64,000 bases of DNA from Clostridiales bacterium (GTDB lineage: Bacteria > Bacillota > Clostridia > Oscillospirales > Acutalibacteraceae): assembly GCA_018364155.1 (NCBI GenBank), contig JAGZMM010000005.1, forward strand, positions 124,001 through 188,000, written 5' to 3'. The position numbers were made by a program, and so were the translations under genes. Numbering within the stretch: position 1 is the stretch's first letter; each line of letters opens with the position of its first letter. Positions 50,608 through 59,175 of this stretch are shown here, one piece after another. The notes below the pieces were generated by a model, which saw only the letters and a list, made by a program, of their open reading frames with translations, ran no database searches and had not been told where the DNA came from.

Positions 50608-50955
50608 TCAGGACGCGAGGGTGTCCTCCAGGATGGTGCAGAGCTCTTCCTGGGCCACCAGCTCGGCGCCAAGCTCGTTGCAGAAGAGCCGGCATAGCTC
50701 GTATGTATCGTGGTCCATCCCGCAGTCCACCACGAATACCAGCGTCTGGCGGGTGTCCGACCACTTGGCCCGCGCCACCGCGCTGCGGATCATGTATTCC
50801 ACGTCCTCCCGATGGCCGGACAGAGGGACAGTGACCACCATGCGAAGCCCGCGCTTGGGCTTTAATAAGGCGAATACAACCATGCGGATGACGTCTACGA
50901 TTCCCAGTATGGAAAAAAGAAGAAAGATCAGGCTGGCAATGGTTTCGGCTGACAT
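50608..50955 (-). CDS. Small membrane protein of unknown function
   Basis: A 115-residue protein with one N-terminal membrane helix (ASLIFLLFSILGIVDVIRM, residues 6-26) and a cytosolic domain of about 80 residues (VVTVPLSGHREDVEYMIRSA, FVVDCGMDHDTYEL). The strand-helix alternation resembles the start of a glycosyltransferase-A fold but it is far too short for an enzyme. Start ATG 50955 has GGGAGG. It lies upstream of recD2, and the recD2 promoter begins right after its stop. Confidence 0.7.
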   Translation of the reverse strand: MSAETIASLIFLLFSILGIVDVIRMVVFALLKPKRGLRMVVTVPLSGHREDVEYMIRSAVARAKWSDTRQTLVFVVDCGMDHDTYELCRLFCNELGAELVAQEELCTILEDTLAS

Positions 50956-51105
50956 ATGAAAAACCTCCCGGTTGGCCGCGCTGCCTGCACGCGGCAAGAT
51001 CAAAAGGGCCCCTTCGTTCCAGTCTATGAAAAATACGCCCGTTTGCCAGTCATTTTCTCAAAAAAGAGAGGAAAATGGACAGCCGGCAAAAATCGAGCGG
51101 GCCCG

Positions 51106-51134
51106 TTGCAGCCGAAAAGAAATCGGTGTACAAT
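51106..51134 (+). promoter_or_regulatory. Promoter of the cupin gene
   Basis: TTGCAG (51106-51111), 17-base spacer, TACAAT (51129-51134). Confidence 0.7.
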
Positions 51135-51162
51135 GATGGACAAAGAAAGGAAGTGTGTTTTC

Positions 51163-51510
51163 ATGGCAGGAAATCAGCAGCGAGAGGTCCAGCGGGTGGA
51201 ACAGATGGCCGGCGGTAAGGGCCATGTTTTGATTGAGCGCCTTCTCGGGGAAAAAGAGCTCGACGGCAAATGCCGCATGTACGCAAAGGTGACCTTGGAG
51301 CCCGGCTGCTCCATCGGCTACCACGAGCACCATAAGGAAAGCGAAACCTACTACATCCTCTCCGGCACGGGCCGGTATCAGGATGACGACCGCTTTGAGG
51401 AAGTGGCCGCAGGCGCAGTGACCTTTACAGGAGACGGTCATGGCCATGGCCTTGCCAACACCGGGACAGAAAATCTGGTGTTCATGGCGCTGATTATTTT
51501 GGGTGATTAA
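51163..51510 (+). CDS. Single-domain cupin protein
   Basis: A 115-residue cupin-2 protein. The metal-binding motif 1 reads GYHEHHKESETYYILSGTG (G-x5-HxH-x3-E pattern close to canonical) and motif 2 includes DGHGHGLANTG with the last His. Such small cupins are isomerases, oxygenases or sensors; the reaction cannot be told from sequence. Start ATG 51163; other in-frame ATGs upstream lack ribosome sites. Monocistronic. Confidence 0.88.
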   Translation: MAGNQQREVQRVEQMAGGKGHVLIERLLGEKELDGKCRMYAKVTLEPGCSIGYHEHHKESETYYILSGTGRYQDDDRFEEVAAGAVTFTGDGHGHGLANTGTENLVFMALIILGD

Positions 51511-51518
51511 GAAAAAGG

Positions 51519-51555
51519 ATGCCGGGGCAATTTTTCGACTGCCCCGGCATTTTTT
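51519..51555 (+). terminator. Terminator after the cupin gene
   Basis: ATGCCGGGGCA pairs perfectly with TGCCCCGGCAT over a 10-base loop, then TTTTTT. Confidence 0.92.
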
Positions 51556-51699
51556 ACAAGATCCTGCTTTTTATCTCATTTCCTTTGAAAAGGGAAGAAA
51601 AATGGTCTTCTTCGATGAAAAGATTTTAACTGAAAATTGTATATTTTTAGATTATAATCAAATTAATTAAATATTATATTAAAAATATTAAGTAATCTA

Positions 51700-51728
51700 T
51701 TGACATTATTGATTCCATCGTATATATT
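51700..51728 (+). promoter_or_regulatory. Promoter of the DUF2089 operon
   Basis: Perfect TTGACA (51700-51705), 17-base spacer, TATATT (51723-51728), with a very AT-rich stretch (51620-51700) upstream that could act as an UP element. Confidence 0.85.
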
Positions 51729-51754
51729 AATAGCAGCAGAAAGGATGTGAGGGC

Positions 51755-52114
51755 ATGATCCAAGTAATTAGTCGCTGCCCGGTATGCAGCCGCGAGCTGA
51801 CCGTGACCAGGCTCAAATGCGATTCCTGCGATACGGTGATTGAGAATAACTTCAGGCTCAGCAAATTCGACTATCTTTCGGACGAGGAGCTGTATTTTAC
51901 AGAGACATTTCTTCGCTGCCGAGGGAACATCAAAGAGGTGGAAAAGGAGCTGGGCATTTCGTATCCCACCGTCCGCTCCAAGCTGGACGCGGTTATCAAA
52001 AAGCTTGGCTATGATGCCGGGAACGAGGAACGGGCGCTTCGCAAGGAAGAAATACTAAAGGCTTTGGAAAACGGAGAGATTACCGCCGAACAGGCTATTG
52101 CACAGCTGAAATAA
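51755..52114 (+). CDS. DUF2089-family zinc-ribbon/helix-turn-helix protein
   Basis: A 119-residue probable regulator. Residues 8-25 hold a zinc ribbon (CPVCSREL and CDSCD), about 60-85 a helix-turn-helix-like block (GNIKEVEKELGISYPTVRSK), and the last 25 residues a short helical hairpin (EEILKALENGEITAEQAI). The family is common in Clostridia next to bactofilin or envelope-stress genes. It heads a three-gene operon. DNA binding is inferred from the fold. Confidence 0.88.
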   Translation: MIQVISRCPVCSRELTVTRLKCDSCDTVIENNFRLSKFDYLSDEELYFTETFLRCRGNIKEVEKELGISYPTVRSKLDAVIKKLGYDAGNEERALRKEEILKALENGEITAEQAIAQLK

Positions 52115-52142
52115 CAGCCATTCAATAAGGAGGCGCACAGAT

Positions 52143-52529
52143 ATGGATGAAAAATTGAGAGTGCTGAAAATGGTGGAGGAGGGGAAGATTACGGCAGAAG
52201 AAGCGGCAGAGCTCATGGAGGCGATGCAGGCTCAGCTGCCGGCACAGGAAACGAAGCGGATCAATAACAACTACGACAAAAAGCTGTTTCGCGTTCTTGT
52301 TGACAGCACCTCCGGCGATAAGGTGAAAATCCAGTTCCCAGTGGGGGCCATTAAAAGAATTCTGAAGGCCACGGGAAAGCTTCCCATCCCGGAAAAAGAC
52401 CTACAGGGCGTGGATCTTTCCAGCATGATGGACGCGGTGTCCGAATGCCTAGACGCAGAAATGGAAGGGGATTTCGTCAATGTGGAGGCGGCGGATGGGA
52501 CCACGGTGCGAATCTTTGTGGATCAATAA
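52143..52529 (+). CDS. SHOCT-like-domain envelope-stress accessory protein
   Basis: A 128-residue protein starting MDEKLRVLKMVEEGKITAEE, a helical SHOCT-like hairpin that resembles the C-terminal end of the DUF2089 protein encoded before it. The remainder (VKIQFPVGAIKRILKATGKL) is a beta-alpha domain without catalytic residues, of the type seen in YvlB-like proteins. The pair may meet through the shared hairpins. It lies 28 bases after the DUF2089 gene with AAGGAGG upstream. Confidence 0.75.
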   Translation: MDEKLRVLKMVEEGKITAEEAAELMEAMQAQLPAQETKRINNNYDKKLFRVLVDSTSGDKVKIQFPVGAIKRILKATGKLPIPEKDLQGVDLSSMMDAVSECLDAEMEGDFVNVEAADGTTVRIFVDQ

Positions 52530-52541
52530 GAGAGTGAAACG

Positions 52542-52805
52542 ATGAAGGTAAAAGTAAGAACCAAGGACGTTCGCCTTTCCATGCCTGTACCGGTGTCCCT
52601 GGCCGGATGGGCGGTGCGCTGGATTCCAGAACGGGTTTTTGAAAAAATGCGGGAAAATACCCCTGAGCCTTACCGAGCGTTGATTACGAAAGAAGCGGTG
52701 AGCATGCTCATGCGCGAATGCGTGGAAGTATGGAAGGAAAACAAAGGGTTGGAAATGGTTCATGTGCAGGCGCAGGATGGAACCTTTGTCTCCATCAAGC
52801 TCTGA
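52542..52805 (+). CDS. Small conserved partner of the DUF2089 operon
   Basis: An 87-residue protein (MKVKVRTKDVRLSMPVPVSL), with a possible amphipathic helix AGWAVRWIPERVFEKMRE and a C-terminal GTFVSIKL strand also present in form (GTTVRIFVDQ) at the end of the preceding protein. It might be a paralogue of that domain. I do not recognise a family beyond this. It closes the operon 12 bases after the second gene. Confidence 0.7.
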   Translation: MKVKVRTKDVRLSMPVPVSLAGWAVRWIPERVFEKMRENTPEPYRALITKEAVSMLMRECVEVWKENKGLEMVHVQAQDGTFVSIKL

Positions 52806-52833
52806 GAGTGACCTTTTATCGGACGGAAAGAGA

Positions 52834-52864
52834 AATGAGCGGCGGGCATTTGCCCGCCGCTCAT
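52834..52864 (-). terminator. Hairpin between the DUF2089 operon and murC
   Basis: ATGAGCGGCGGGCA pairs perfectly with TGCCCGCCGCTCAT. On the minus strand TTCTCTTT follows; on the plus strand no T run, so it mainly serves murC. Confidence 0.7.
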
Positions 52865-52888
52865 AATGGTTATCGGTATGTGTTTCCC

Positions 52889-54295
52889 TTATACGGTTTC
52901 CTTGGTTGCCGCCAGCCGGTCGCGAATCATTCGGGTACATTTATAGATGTCGCCGCCGCCCATAGTCAAAACTAGGTCCCCGGGCTTTGCATGCTCAGCC
53001 ACATAATCGGCGATGGCCTCAAAGGTAGGCAAGCATACGCTGCCCGGAATGCGCTGAGCTAAGTCCTCCGAGGAGATGCCCCAGGAGTTTACCTCACGGG
53101 AACCCATAATCGGCGAGAGAATCGCATGGTCTGCCAGGCGGAGGGTCTGGGCGAATTCCTCCAGCCACATGACCGTCCGCGAGAAGGTGAAGGGCTGGAA
53201 CACCGCCCATACCTTTTGGTGATGCAAGTCCTTGGCAGCCTGCAGAGTTGCCTTGATTTCGGTGGGATGATGGGCGTAGTCGTCCACCACCGTTACTCCG
53301 CCAAACTCGCCGTAAATTTCAAACCGCCGTCCTGCTCCGCGAAACTGGTCGATGTTTTGCTCAATGTCCTTGGGTGTGGCGCCGGCCTTGAGCGCGGCGG
53401 CACAGGCAGCCAGGGCGTTTAGCACATTGTGCCGTCCCGGAACGCCCAGGTGCAGATGGGTCACCTTTTCGCCTTTGTGCATCAGGTCAAACTCGTAATA
53501 AGACCCGTCAAACCGCTCTATGTTTTCGGGATAGTAATCGCAGCAATCGGCAAAACCGAAAGTGAAAATTTCCTTGCCTTCGATGCCTTCCATGGCCTTG
53601 GCCACATTTGGATCCTCGCCGTTTACAATGAGAGTACGGGAAGTAATCTGGGCAAACTTATGAAAGGACTTGATGATGTTTTCCAGGGTGCCGAAATAGT
53701 CCAGATGGTCGCTGTCAATGTTGAGGATAATGGAAATGTCCGGTGAGAGCTGCAAAAAGGTGTCCACATATTCGCAGGCCTCGCAGACCATCAGATCGGT
53801 TTTGCCCGCGCGGCCGTTGCTTCCGATGGCCGGCAGCCGGCCCCCGATTACCAGCGTCGGGTCCAGCCCCGCTCCCAGCAGCACCTGGGAGAGCATAGAG
53901 GTGGTGGTGGTCTTTCCATGGGTGCCTGAAACGGCTACCGCGGTTTCATACCGGCGGGATACCATTCCCAAAAGCCGGGAACGCTCCAAAATCGGGATCC
54001 CCTGGTCGATGGCCGCCTTGAGCTCCGGATTGTCCAGTTTGACAGCTGCCGTATAAACGACCAGCTGGGTCCCTTGGATATTTTCCGCCTTGTGCCCCAT
54101 AAAGACCGGAATGCCCAGGCTGCGGATGCGGGAAAGGTTATCGCTTTCGTTGACGTCTGAGCCGGTGAGCTGATAGCCGCGGCTGTGGAGGATTTCCGCC
54201 AGCGGACACATACCAGATCCGCCGATTCCAACGAAATGAACCCGTTTGACTGTATTTAAAATTTCATCTGTGATTGGTTTAGACGCTTCTGTCAT
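52889..54295 (-). CDS. murC: UDP-N-acetylmuramate--L-alanine ligase
   Basis: A 468-residue Mur ligase that adds the first L-Ala of the peptidoglycan stem. The N-terminal VHFVGIGGSGMCPLAEIL block binds UDP, the ATP loop is VSGTHGKTTTTSML, the metal region VNGEDPN, and the C-terminal domain has DDYAHHPTEIKATLQAA. I start at ATG 54295 with GAGGTG upstream; the longer open frame is unrelated. The gene faces cca, and their promoters are back to back. Confidence 0.96.
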   Translation of the reverse strand: MTEASKPITDEILNTVKRVHFVGIGGSGMCPLAEILHSRGYQLTGSDVNESDNLSRIRSLGIPVFMGHKAENIQGTQLVVYTAAVKLDNPELKAAIDQGIPILERSRLLGMVSRRYETAVAVSGTHGKTTTTSMLSQVLLGAGLDPTLVIGGRLPAIGSNGRAGKTDLMVCEACEYVDTFLQLSPDISIILNIDSDHLDYFGTLENIIKSFHKFAQITSRTLIVNGEDPNVAKAMEGIEGKEIFTFGFADCCDYYPENIERFDGSYYEFDLMHKGEKVTHLHLGVPGRHNVLNALAACAAALKAGATPKDIEQNIDQFRGAGRRFEIYGEFGGVTVVDDYAHHPTEIKATLQAAKDLHHQKVWAVFQPFTFSRTVMWLEEFAQTLRLADHAILSPIMGSREVNSWGISSEDLAQRIPGSVCLPTFEAIADYVAEHAKPGDLVLTMGGGDIYKCTRMIRDRLAATKETV

Positions 54296-54416
54296 GGTTG
54301 GCACCTCGGTTTTCTCAAAATTATGTACCTTCCTATTATATGACAACACAGCGTTGAAATAAACAAGTATTTTGCGTTTTTTCGATTTGGCGTCAAATTC
54401 TTGCGCCAGCTTCCCG

Positions 54417-54445
54417 TTGTACCGGCACAGGAGGATTGGTATAAT
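54417..54445 (+). promoter_or_regulatory. Promoter of the cca gene
   Basis: TTGTAC (54417-54422), 17-base spacer, TATAAT (54440-54445). Confidence 0.78.
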
Positions 54446-54472
54446 AAGAAAAAAGCAGAGGGGGAACGTACC

Positions 54473-55669
54473 ATGTGGCTGCCGGATGCAGTGCTTACCT
54501 GTATTGAGACGCTCCAAAAAGCAGGGTATCAGGGATACGCAGTGGGCGGCTGCGTACGGGACTGGCTGTGCGGCCTGACTCCCAAGGACTACGATGTAAC
54601 CACCGCCGCCACTCCCCAGCAGGTAATTGCCCTGTTTTCGAGAGTGGTGCCCACGGGGCTGAAATACGGGACGGTTACCGTCCTTTTTGGGAAGGAACCG
54701 GTGGAAGTTACCACCTTTCGGGCGGAGGATGGGTATTCGGACGGGCGACGGCCTGACCAGGTTCGTCTGATCGACAATCTGACCGAGGACCTGGCCCGGC
54801 GGGACCTGACCATCAACGCTATGGCTTATTCCCCAACTACCGGGTTAATCGACCCGTTCGGCGGGGAGAGAGACGTTCGCCGGGGAATCATCCGGGCGGT
54901 AGGGGACCCGGCTGTCCGCTTTGAAGAAGACCGGCTGCGAATTTTGCGTGCTTTCCGGTTTGCCGCCACTTTGGGCTACCGGCTTCACCCAGATACCTTA
55001 AAAGCCGCACTGCAACAGGCGGAGGGTCTTTCCGCGGTCAGCGCGGAACGAGTGACGGGAGAGCTGATGCGCACGCTGACCGGGAGTTTTCCTTCCCGGC
55101 TCAGGCCGCTTGTGGAAAGCGGCGGGCTGCTGCCTTGGGGAATTCGACCGGCTTGCACACTGTCTTCCTTGGATTTTACGTCGCCCCAAAGGGCTGTGCG
55201 TCTTGCCGCCCTGTGCCTTTTGACCGGGTCGGACTTGGAGGAATTGGGCCTTCGCCTTCGTCTGGATCGGCGCACTTACAAGGAAGCGGCCGGTCTGCTC
55301 GTGGAACAGATGCGGCCGATCCCCGCGACCGAATCCGAGGTGCGCCGCCGCCTTTTCGAAGCGGGCCCCGCCCTTGTGTCCCGCTCCCTGCGGCTGCGTG
55401 GAGACCTTTCTTTTTCCGATGCTCCTGCTGCTGCATTTGCCGCGCAGAGGATGGGGCGGATTCTCCGAAGAGGCGACCCTTATCAGCTGTGTATGCTTGC
55501 GGTTACGGGAGGGGATCTTATAAAAGCAGGTTTGGCTCCAGGCCCCGGCATCAAGCGCACGCTATTGGATTTGCTCGATGCGGTTTTAGAAAACCCGGAC
55601 TGCAATCAAAAGAAGACGCTGCTGCGCTTGGTTCATGCTAGGAGGAATGAAGAAAGCGCATGGCGGTAA
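54473..55669 (+). CDS. cca: CCA tRNA nucleotidyltransferase, class II
   Basis: A 398-residue enzyme that adds or repairs the 3' CCA of tRNAs. The head has GYAVGGCVRDWLCG, PKDYDVTTAATP (metal D-x-D), and RRDLTINAMAY; the neck has EEDRLRILRAFRFAATLGY, the NTP-selection template. The tail is shorter in sequence conservation. Start ATG 54473 follows GAGGGGG. Since the tRNA-Pro here encodes CCA, the enzyme probably works mainly in repair or on other tRNAs. A poly(A) polymerase is less likely. Confidence 0.94.
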   Translation: MWLPDAVLTCIETLQKAGYQGYAVGGCVRDWLCGLTPKDYDVTTAATPQQVIALFSRVVPTGLKYGTVTVLFGKEPVEVTTFRAEDGYSDGRRPDQVRLIDNLTEDLARRDLTINAMAYSPTTGLIDPFGGERDVRRGIIRAVGDPAVRFEEDRLRILRAFRFAATLGYRLHPDTLKAALQQAEGLSAVSAERVTGELMRTLTGSFPSRLRPLVESGGLLPWGIRPACTLSSLDFTSPQRAVRLAALCLLTGSDLEELGLRLRLDRRTYKEAAGLLVEQMRPIPATESEVRRRLFEAGPALVSRSLRLRGDLSFSDAPAAAFAAQRMGRILRRGDPYQLCMLAVTGGDLIKAGLAPGPGIKRTLLDLLDAVLENPDCNQKKTLLRLVHARRNEESAWR

Positions 55670-55754
55670 GAACATGCAGGCTTGAGAGCTTTTTGGCCTG
55701 CTGGTTTGGCTAGAATCTTAGGAAGAACACATCTGCCGTGCTGCGAGAAAAGAG

Positions 55755-55797
55755 AACCCCCGTGCGATCACTGCGGTGATCAACACGGGGGTTTTGC
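55755..55797. terminator. Bidirectional terminator between cca and the foldase gene
   Basis: AACCCCCGTG (55755-55764) pairs with CACGGGGGTT (55784-55793), and the loop holds an inner stem GATCAC/GTGATC. TTTT follows on plus; TTCTCTTTT on minus. Confidence 0.85.
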
Positions 55798-55816
55798 TTA
55801 TACCGAAGACAGTACC

Positions 55817-57391
55817 TTACAGGTCAGCGATATAGCCGAAGCCGAAGCTGTCCTGCGTGAGAGTATAGTTGCCAAGAAGGCTTTCAATGTACGAAGAATA
55901 CTTGTCGTTTGCCAGATAGCTGCGCGCCTGCACCTTCCAGTAGGGATCGCCGGTGCCCACAAAGTACATAATATGCGCGCCGTAGCTGCTGTAAACAATG
56001 CCGGTATCGCCGGGCTTGCGGGCAGGGTCAAAGCACCAATCGTTAAAGCTCGTCACCATCTGGCCAGGATACACGCCCTTATACAGGCCGCCCATATAGG
56101 CCGAACCGGTATCGGTGGAATTTTCTCTTGCCAATTGGGCAAAGGAAGCTTCCGTCGCCACGCCGCTCTTCCAGGTGTTAAGCAGGGCGGAAGCCGCCTC
56201 GCCGACCTCTACCGTCTGCTCGGTGGTCAGGCCGGTCGACTGGTCAACCGTGGTGCTGGGGGCCAGCAGGATATGGCGCACATCGACCACATTGGTGGTG
56301 TTGCGTCCCTTGCTTACCAGATAGATCACCCGATAGCCGGAGGTGGATTCGAGAACCGTCTTATTCCCAGCCGCGCGCGTATTGTCGAACAGCCAGGTGC
56401 TCAGGGTGGAATCGGTCACATTGGCCTTGCTCTGATCGCGGGTCAGAGAATACTCGGGGTTATCCTGATAATCCGCTTTGCTGTCTTCCGGTGCGTATTC
56501 GATGCACAGCTCGTTAAAATTGCTGCCGTCCTCGGCGATCTTGCCGAGCATTTCGTCCGCTGCCGCTTTGGCCGCTTCTTTGGCTGCTGTCTTCTGTTCA
56601 TCCGTCGCAGTGGAAGAGGTCACCGATTCGGGATATTTGCTTTCGGTGGTAATCAGCAGAGAATGGTAGGTAACCTGGTCGATGGACGCCTTGTTGGAAA
56701 TATAAGAGGCGTCGATTTCATCGTCGGAGAAGTTATAGTTGTCCACCAGGTACTGCTTATAGCTGCTTGCCAGGGTTTCCCGGTCCATCTGGGCGCGGAA
56801 CACGTCCATGTTGACGCCGGGACCATAGTAATTTTCCACAATCTGCTCCGCCGTTACTTTCTGTTCGGCAGCGGAATCCTCGATGGACTTTAAGTTCGTT
56901 TCAATATAGGACTTGTCGTCCTCGGTCAGCTGATAGCCTTCCTTGGTGGCGGTGTCCGCCAAAGCATAGGTGGTGCGGATGGTGGTCTCCGCAGACTGGC
57001 GGAAATAATCCTCCCAGGTGCCGCTTTCCAGCAGCGCGCAGGTCTGGTCCTTGAGGGGCTTGGAGGTATCCAGGCCGAACGAGGAGAGAGATTGGCCGTA
57101 TTGATTTACAAAACTGTTGTAGCTTCCATAATAGTAATAATTATAATCCGCAGCGGACAAAGAATAGTCCCCCACCTTCACGGCAGTGACCATCCGTGTA
57201 AAGCCGCCGCTTTGCAGAAACACCGCGGCAATAATGCCTCCAATGAACAGCACGCAGATGACGCAGGAAATCACCGTAATGGCGATTTTCTTGCCCTTTG
57301 ACATGCCCTGGCTTTTTTTCTTCTTTTTGTAGGCTTCGGGATTCTGTTCCCGTTCCAGCTTTCGAAGCTGTTTTTCTCTTGAACCGCTCAT
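55817..57391 (-). CDS. Membrane-anchored parvulin-type peptidyl-prolyl isomerase/foldase
   Basis: A 524-residue protein of the SurA/PrsA kind. A charged cytosolic start (residues 1-33, KLEREQNPEAYKKKKKSQG) precedes one membrane helix (35-60), so the rest is outside the cell. The SurA-like N-terminal domain spans about 70-290, and the parvulin domain about 365-500, with DVRHILLAPS and GAHIMYFVG. A long spacer between them is Ala/Glu-rich. It would aid folding of exported proteins such as the lyase at 12765. It has no lipobox, unlike PrsA. Start ATG 57391. Confidence 0.88.
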   Translation of the reverse strand: MSGSREKQLRKLEREQNPEAYKKKKKSQGMSKGKKIAITVISCVICVLFIGGIIAAVFLQSGGFTRMVTAVKVGDYSLSAADYNYYYYGSYNSFVNQYGQSLSSFGLDTSKPLKDQTCALLESGTWEDYFRQSAETTIRTTYALADTATKEGYQLTEDDKSYIETNLKSIEDSAAEQKVTAEQIVENYYGPGVNMDVFRAQMDRETLASSYKQYLVDNYNFSDDEIDASYISNKASIDQVTYHSLLITTESKYPESVTSSTATDEQKTAAKEAAKAAADEMLGKIAEDGSNFNELCIEYAPEDSKADYQDNPEYSLTRDQSKANVTDSTLSTWLFDNTRAAGNKTVLESTSGYRVIYLVSKGRNTTNVVDVRHILLAPSTTVDQSTGLTTEQTVEVGEAASALLNTWKSGVATEASFAQLARENSTDTGSAYMGGLYKGVYPGQMVTSFNDWCFDPARKPGDTGIVYSSYGAHIMYFVGTGDPYWKVQARSYLANDKYSSYIESLLGNYTLTQDSFGFGYIADL

Positions 57392-57490
57392 GTCGTATCC
57401 GTCCTTCCGATTTTCATGATCCCGCCGGCATGACGATCGCTTTTGGGAACGAACCCTTCCTTCCGTCTTGCTGTCGCGGAGCTGTTTTTC

Positions 57491-57520
57491 ATTATATCAT
57501 ACATTTTGCTGATTTTGCAA
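57491..57520 (-). promoter_or_regulatory. Promoter of the foldase gene
   Basis: On the minus strand TTGCAA (57515-57520), 18 bases, TATAAT (57491-57496). Confidence 0.75.
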
Positions 57521-57558
57521 ACATATTGTAAAGTTTTTTGTGAATCTTCGTGTGAAAT

Positions 57559-57601
57559 TCACAAAAAAGCCTGCCGGAATGACAAGGTTCCGGCAGGCTT
57601 T
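57559..57601 (-). terminator. Terminator after gpmI
   Basis: AAAGCCTGCCGGAA pairs with TTCCGGCAGGCTTT over an 8-base loop; TTTTTTGTG follows on the minus strand. Confidence 0.9.
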
Positions 57602-57620
57602 GGAGCGGGAGATTCCCTGT

Positions 57621-59138
57621 TTATTCAGCAATCAGGCTTTTGCCGTCCATTTCAGGAGGCTGGGGCAGGCCCATAATTTGTAGCATGGTAGGCGCAATGT
57701 CCGCCAGCCGGCCGCCTTCTCTGAGCTTGCAGGGATACCCCTTGACAGTCAGCGGAACCGGCCAGGTGGTATGAGCGGTGAAGGGAGAACCATCGGGTTC
57801 TTTCATCTGGTCGGCGTTGCCGTGGTCGGCAGTCAGAATCAAAACGCCATCCATTTCCTCGATGGCCCGGGCGGTGCGGCCCACGCAGGTGTCCACCGCT
57901 TCCACGGCTTTGATGGCCGCGTCCATGAATCCGGTGTGGCCCACCATGTCGCAGTTGGCGTAGTTGAGGATGACCACGTCATACTTGCCCGAGCGGATGC
58001 GCTCGCACACCGCATCGCACACCTCATAGGCGCTCATTTCAGGTTTTAGATCGTAGGTGGCAACCTTCGGAGAAGGAATGAGAACCCGGTCCTCGCCCTC
58101 ATACTGCTTCTCCACGCCGCCGTTGAAGAAGAAGGTAACGTGGGCGTATTTCTCTGTCTCCGCAATGCGAAGCTGGGTTTTGCCATGCTTGGAAAGATAT
58201 TCACCCAGCGTGTTCGTAAGCTTCTGAGGGGCAAAGGCTACCTTTACGTTGGGCATGGTGGCGTCGTACTGGGTAAAGCACACATAGTAAAGCGGGAAAA
58301 AGCCCTTTTTGCGGGCAAAACCAGCAAACTCCGGGTCCACGAAGGTCCGGGTCAGCTCCCGGGCGCGGTCGGGACGGAAGTTAAAGAAGATCACCGCATC
58401 GTCCGCTTCCACCTGCTTGCCGCCGGCGATAACTGTGGGAACTACAAACTCGTCGGTGACTTCCTTTTCGTAGGAATCCGCCACTGCCTTCACTGGATCG
58501 TCCGCTTCTTCGCCTTCGCCGTAGACAATGGCGGCATAGGCCTTCTCCACCCGCTCCCAGCGGTTGTCCCGGTCCATCCCGTAGTACCGTCCGAGGACCG
58601 TGGAGATTTTTCCTACACCCAATTCCCGGCACTTTTCCGAAAGCTCGGCCACAAAGTCTTTGCCGGAGGTGGGGGGCACGTCGCGCCCATCCAGCAGGCA
58701 GTGGACATACACCCGGTCGAGCCCCTTGCGTTTACAAAGCTCCAGGATGGCATAAAGGTGGGAATTGTGGCTGTGTACCCCGCCGTCGGACAAAAGGCCG
58801 ATCAGGTGAAGAGCCGTGCCCTTTTGCAGGCAATGGTCAATGGCGCCGGTGAGCGCCTGGTTTTCAAAGAAATCCCCGTCCTCGATGGACTTGGTAATCC
58901 GAGTCAGTTCCTGATAGACCACCCGGCCGGCGCCCATGTTGGTATGGCCCACCTCGGAATTGCCCATCTGCCCGTTTGGCAAGCCCACGTCCATGCCGGC
59001 TGCACCGATGGCAGTGGTGGGATTTTCCGAAAAGATTCTGTCCAGATTGGGCGTGTTGGCCGCCTTAACGGCGTTGCCGTATTCGGAAGGATTGAGGCCG
59101 AAGCCGTCCATAATGCAAAGAACCAGAGGTTTTTTCAT
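57621..59138 (-). CDS. gpmI: 2,3-bisphosphoglycerate-independent phosphoglycerate mutase
   Basis: A 505-residue Mn2+-dependent mutase that interconverts 3- and 2-phosphoglycerate. Metal Asp in CIMDGFGLN, catalytic Ser in GQMGNSEVGHTNMGAGR, substrate loop HCLLDGRDVPPTSGK, and the second metal set near LTADHGNADQM. Start ATG 59138 with AAGGAGCG. It is the last gene of the glycolytic cluster and has its own terminator. Confidence 0.97.
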   Translation of the reverse strand: MKKPLVLCIMDGFGLNPSEYGNAVKAANTPNLDRIFSENPTTAIGAAGMDVGLPNGQMGNSEVGHTNMGAGRVVYQELTRITKSIEDGDFFENQALTGAIDHCLQKGTALHLIGLLSDGGVHSHNSHLYAILELCKRKGLDRVYVHCLLDGRDVPPTSGKDFVAELSEKCRELGVGKISTVLGRYYGMDRDNRWERVEKAYAAIVYGEGEEADDPVKAVADSYEKEVTDEFVVPTVIAGGKQVEADDAVIFFNFRPDRARELTRTFVDPEFAGFARKKGFFPLYYVCFTQYDATMPNVKVAFAPQKLTNTLGEYLSKHGKTQLRIAETEKYAHVTFFFNGGVEKQYEGEDRVLIPSPKVATYDLKPEMSAYEVCDAVCERIRSGKYDVVILNYANCDMVGHTGFMDAAIKAVEAVDTCVGRTARAIEEMDGVLILTADHGNADQMKEPDGSPFTAHTTWPVPLTVKGYPCKLREGGRLADIAPTMLQIMGLPQPPEMDGKSLIAE

Positions 59139-59175
59139 AGTACGCTCCTTACGTTTCGTAACTGCACAACTACGT

